Shown piece by piece: positions 4,318 through 6,299 of a stretch of DNA of 6,299 nucleotides (the stretch's first letter is position 1; each line of letters opens with the position of its first letter). Origin of the DNA: Bacteroidia bacterium. Its GTDB lineage: Bacteria > Bacteroidota > Bacteroidia > Bacteroidales > Marinifilaceae. The stretch spans positions 1-6,299 of the forward strand of contig BNXR01000101.1 of NCBI GenBank assembly GCA_025999735.1, given 5' to 3'. The notes below the pieces were generated by a model. It saw only the letters and a program-made list of their open reading frames with translations, had not been told where the DNA came from and did no database searches. The translations under genes and the position numbers were made by a program.

Positions 4318-6114
4318 ATGGAAAAGAAAACATTTAACGTACAAGAATGGCTAAACAAATCAAAACCCTGCCCTTCTACCGACACCACAGCGGACATAGA
4401 AATAATCACCGAAAGGATAGAACGGGCAAAAACGGACATCGCCTCAACGTACGCTGATTGGCGGGATTTAGGCTTTGCGCTATCGGATGAACTGGGCGAA
4501 GCGGGACGAACTTACTACCACCGCCTAAGTCGTTACTATCCAAACTACGCCACCGAAGAAACGGACAAGCAATACACCCAATGTCTGAACGCCCACGGAC
4601 ACGGCATTACGATAAAAACCTTCTATCATTTGGCGCAGACCGCAGCTATTAATATAGGTAGGGTCGATACGCGCGTTCAAAATAAATCCCGCCCCAACGA
4701 AAATACCCCATATACGCCAAATAAACGAAGTGGCGGTTTGGCGGTTTGGCGGTTTGGCGGTAAAAATAATATTGAAAGTGAAAACGAAGATGAAGAGATG
4801 AAACCACTCCCAACCATTCCCGAAACGGTTTACGAAAATATCCCTAACTTTCTGAAACAGTGTACAGAAAAGGCTACATCAGCCGAAGACAGAGACCTGC
4901 TGTTATTAAGTTCATTAGTAGTAATATCAGCCTGTTTACCAAATATTTACGGTATATATGCTGAGCGAAACGTATATCCAAACTTATTTCTATTTGTGAC
5001 TGCCCAAGCATCGGCAGGAAAAGGACGACTAACCTTGTGCCGTAAAATAGTAGAGCCAATTCATCGGGCACTGCGCGACAAAGCAAAACTCGAACAGGAA
5101 GAATACCAACGAAAACTAAGCGACTACGCAGCCGTCAAGGATAAAACAGATACGGAACGTCCGCAAGAGCCACCGATGCTGATGTTAATCATTCCCGCCA
5201 ACAATTCCGCCACTGGACTGTTCCAAATCCTCAACGACAACAAGGGAGTGGGGTTGATTTTTGAAACAGAGGGCGACACATTGGCGCAAACATTCAAATC
5301 AGAACACGGCAACTACTCCGACGGCTTCCGCAAAGCCTTTCACCACGAGACCATTTCTTACAACCGCAGAAAGAACAGAGAATACGTCGAATTGGAAGCA
5401 CCGCGACTATCCGCATTGCTATCAGGAACACCGCAACAGGTAGCCTCATTAATTCCAAACGCTGAAAATGGCTTATTCAGTCGCTTTATATTCTACTTTA
5501 TGAACATAAAACCCGTATGGAACGATGTCTTTATAGGCAACGATAACCAAACATTGGACGACTACTTTAAACACATAGGCATTGAATTTTACGAACTCTA
5601 CAAAACACTGCAACAGCAAGCAATTTCAATACGTTTTTGTATGACAAAGGAACAGCAAAAAAACTTCAACGATTATTTCACGCTGACCCAAAATCAATAC
5701 ATCTGTTTATACGGCAACGACTACATTGCCACCGTCCGTCGTTTGGGCTTAATCACCTTCCGTATAGCCATGATATTAACCACCTTGCGAATAATGGAAA
5801 CGGGCAACATCACGCCCCCAATGCAATGTGCTGACACTGATTTCAACACATCCATGGAAATAGTGAAAATCCTCATCCAACACGCTGCCCAAGTTTACCA
5901 ACGGCTACCTGCCGAAGCGGCAGCCTCAGCAAAACAAACCCCAAAGCAGAAAATTTTAGAAGCACTACCGCTTGAATTCACCTACAAAGAATTTCTCGCC
6001 ACCGCCCAAGAGTTAACTATTCCGAAAAGAAGTGCAGAGAGGTACATCGCAACATTCGTAACGAGTGGACTACTTACCCATCCCTCACACGACAAATACA
6101 TGAAATCGAAATGA
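4318..6114 (+). CDS. PriCT-2 domain / DUF3987 P-loop ATPase (replicative helicase-like protein)
   Basis: This 598-aa protein is probably the ATPase partner of the primase encoded just upstream, acting in replication of the element. Residues about 26-110 match PriCT-2, the primase C-terminal helical domain (YADWRDLGFALSDELGEAG ... TIKTFYHLAQTAA). Residues about 111-158 form a variable linker containing repeat-encoded sequence (GGLAVWRF at 139-146). The rest up to about 500 matches DUF3987: a Walker A-like loop ASAGKGRL (231-238, K235), a Walker B-like strand GLIFETEGD (312-320, with acids E316, E318, D320), a sensor-like segment SGTPQQ (369-374), and ENGLFSRF (383-390) with R389 a possible arginine finger. 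The C-terminus (about 537-598, EFTYKEFLATAQELTIPKRS) looks like a winged-helix DNA-binding tail. Start ATG 4318 leaves room for the full PriCT-2 domain. Helicase activity is inferred, as DUF3987 is largely uncharacterised. Confidence 0.88.
   Translation: MEKKTFNVQEWLNKSKPCPSTDTTADIEIITERIERAKTDIASTYADWRDLGFALSDELGEAGRTYYHRLSRYYPNYATEETDKQYTQCLNAHGHGITIKTFYHLAQTAAINIGRVDTRVQNKSRPNENTPYTPNKRSGGLAVWRFGGKNNIESENEDEEMKPLPTIPETVYENIPNFLKQCTEKATSAEDRDLLLLSSLVVISACLPNIYGIYAERNVYPNLFLFVTAQASAGKGRLTLCRKIVEPIHRALRDKAKLEQEEYQRKLSDYAAVKDKTDTERPQEPPMLMLIIPANNSATGLFQILNDNKGVGLIFETEGDTLAQTFKSEHGNYSDGFRKAFHHETISYNRRKNREYVELEAPRLSALLSGTPQQVASLIPNAENGLFSRFIFYFMNIKPVWNDVFIGNDNQTLDDYFKHIGIEFYELYKTLQQQAISIRFCMTKEQQKNFNDYFTLTQNQYICLYGNDYIATVRRLGLITFRIAMILTTLRIMETGNITPPMQCADTDFNTSMEIVKILIQHAAQVYQRLPAEAAASAKQTPKQKILEALPLEFTYKEFLATAQELTIPKRSAERYIATFVTSGLLTHPSHDKYMKSK
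4684..4695. repeat. Half copy of the GC-rich palindrome in the helicase linker
   Basis: aaatcccgccc (4684-4694) is the exact reverse complement of gggcgggattt at 4279-4289. The sequence before it (gtagggtcgat, 4665-4675) resembles a decayed other half. It lies in the non-conserved linker between PriCT-2 and the ATPase domain. Confidence 0.35.
4730..4761 (+). repeat. Four tandem 8-bp repeats (NTGGCGGT) inside the helicase gene
   Basis: gtggcggt at 4730-4737 is followed by ttggcggt at 4738, 4746 and 4754. Because 8 is not a multiple of 3, each unit is read in a different phase, giving G-G-L-A-V-W-R-F-G-G (residues 139-148). The array sits in the linker between the PriCT-2 and ATPase domains, where extra sequence should be tolerated. 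It looks like an iteron array or a slippage-expanded motif. Confidence 0.8.
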
Positions 6115-6272
6115 TAATAGACAGTACGCCCCCCAAAAAACTACCGCCATACCGCCATACCGCCAAACCGCCACTTTCATTTTTATGGCGGTATGGAGTG
6201 AAATCTCATCACCCTAAAATCCTGCAACCTCTGCGCTCGCAATTCCCCATCCACAAAATGTTTTTTCCATAA
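6111..6272 (+). CDS. Possible 53-aa small ORF overlapping the helicase stop (doubtful)
   Basis: An ATG at 6111 overlaps the TGA of the helicase gene in an ATGA arrangement, and the frame stays open to TAA 6270-6272. The peptide (MIIDSTPPKKLPPYRHTAKP...) is rich in Pro, Lys and His and has no recognisable domain. Residues 11-21 are simply a translation of the 8-bp repeat array. The overlap is typical of translational coupling, but the composition argues against a conserved protein; it may be an open stretch by chance over a structured non-coding region. Confidence 0.2.
   Translation: MIIDSTPPKKLPPYRHTAKPPLSFLWRYGVKSHHPKILQPLRSQFPIHKMFFP
6143..6174 (-). repeat. Second 8-bp repeat array, inverted, downstream of the helicase gene
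   Basis: accgccat at 6143 and 6151, accgccaa at 6159 and accgccac at 6167 are four tandem units. Read on the minus strand they give gtggcggt, ttggcggt, atggcggt, atggcggt, the same motif as the array at 4730-4761. The stretch 6159-6176 is an exact 18-bp inverted match to 4728-4745. Confidence 0.8.
6147..6196. repeat. 12-bp perfect inverted repeat built from the 8-bp motif
   Basis: ccataccgccat (6147-6158) and atggcggtatgg (6185-6196) are exact reverse complements with a 26-nt loop that contains two further repeat units. A large hairpin or cruciform is possible. On the plus strand no T-tract follows. On the minus strand a T6 run (6135-6140 complement) lies about 6 nt beyond the stem, so weak reverse-direction termination is conceivable. 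Confidence 0.65.
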
Positions 6273-6299
6273 TTGGCAGGAGAACCACTTTGGCAATGA
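6201..6299. other. Apparently non-coding right end of the window
   Basis: After the repeat array, no convincing gene is seen up to the window edge. A minus-strand frame is open from 6299 to a TAA at 6183-6185 (38 residues, including KWFSCQLWKKHF), but it has no visible start and no known domain. The position after a replication module and before the expected mobilization genes would suit a transfer origin, replication origin or promoter region, but nothing diagnostic is seen. Confidence 0.35.

Noticed and set aside
4730..4761. CRISPR array
   Set aside because: The 8-bp units are directly adjacent with no spacers, and no cas genes are present.
6183..6299. Minus-strand frame open from the right window edge (38 residues)
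   Set aside because: It has no start in the window and no known domain, and it ends inside the repeat. It could be the tail of a gene beyond the edge, but there is too little to call it.
6278..6299. Start of a next gene (aggag 6278-6282, ATG 6296)
   Set aside because: The spacing of 13 bases is too long for a Shine-Dalgarno, and only four bases of the frame lie in the window.

Overview
The window looks like one flank of a mobile genetic element from the phylum Bacteroidota, most likely Bacteroidales. It fits an integrative mobilizable or conjugative element, or a related satellite. The lineage call rests on protein families: an Arm/SAM-type tyrosine integrase, excisionase-like HTH proteins that begin with a 'MTFNDMPEA' type N-terminus, a BT4734/VirE-N type primase domain, and a PriCT-2 + DUF3987 helicase-like protein. 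A promoter-like 'TTTTGCA' -7 box of the Bacteroidota sigma factor adds weak support. All convincing genes are on the + strand.

Layout. (1) 70-1891 is the recombination module: a zinc-finger/double-HTH protein, a 1-nt gap, then a complete tyrosine recombinase carrying all expected catalytic residues. (2) 1892-2031 is a short AT-rich gap with a direct repeat and a 10-bp inverted repeat that reaches the next start codon. (3) 2032-2925 is a 297-aa protein of unknown function in a typical cargo position between the integration and replication modules. (4) 2926-3080 is non-coding, with two strong hairpins each followed by a T-tract. The second starts almost exactly where a transcript from the promoter-like box 2969-2980 would start. 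(5) 3081-4273 is a compact operon of two small HTH proteins and a stand-alone archaeo-eukaryotic-type primase (AEP/PrimPol) domain, with overlaps of 8 and 14 nt. (6) 4318-6114 encodes a PriCT-2 domain fused to a DUF3987 P-loop ATPase and a C-terminal winged-helix-like tail. (7) 6115-6299 is mostly non-coding but repeat-rich, with a possible 53-aa ORF overlapping the helicase stop.

How the genes fit together (inference). The zinc-finger/HTH protein and integrase would control excision and integration. The HTH-HTH-primase-helicase block looks like a replication module that copies the excised element, with the primase catalytic domain and its usual C-terminal partner (PriCT-2) on separate polypeptides. 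No relaxase or mobilization gene is in the window; one may follow to the right.

The most unusual signals are repeats. An 8-bp motif (NTGGCGGT) occurs four times in tandem inside the helicase gene, and four times in inverted orientation plus once directly just after the gene; the arrays share an 18-bp exact inverted match. A second family of GC-rich palindromes (core GGGCGGG) lies inside the coding part of one HTH gene, between primase and helicase genes, and as a half copy in the helicase linker. Both families could be initiator-binding sites or small expanding palindromic elements; the sequence alone does not decide.
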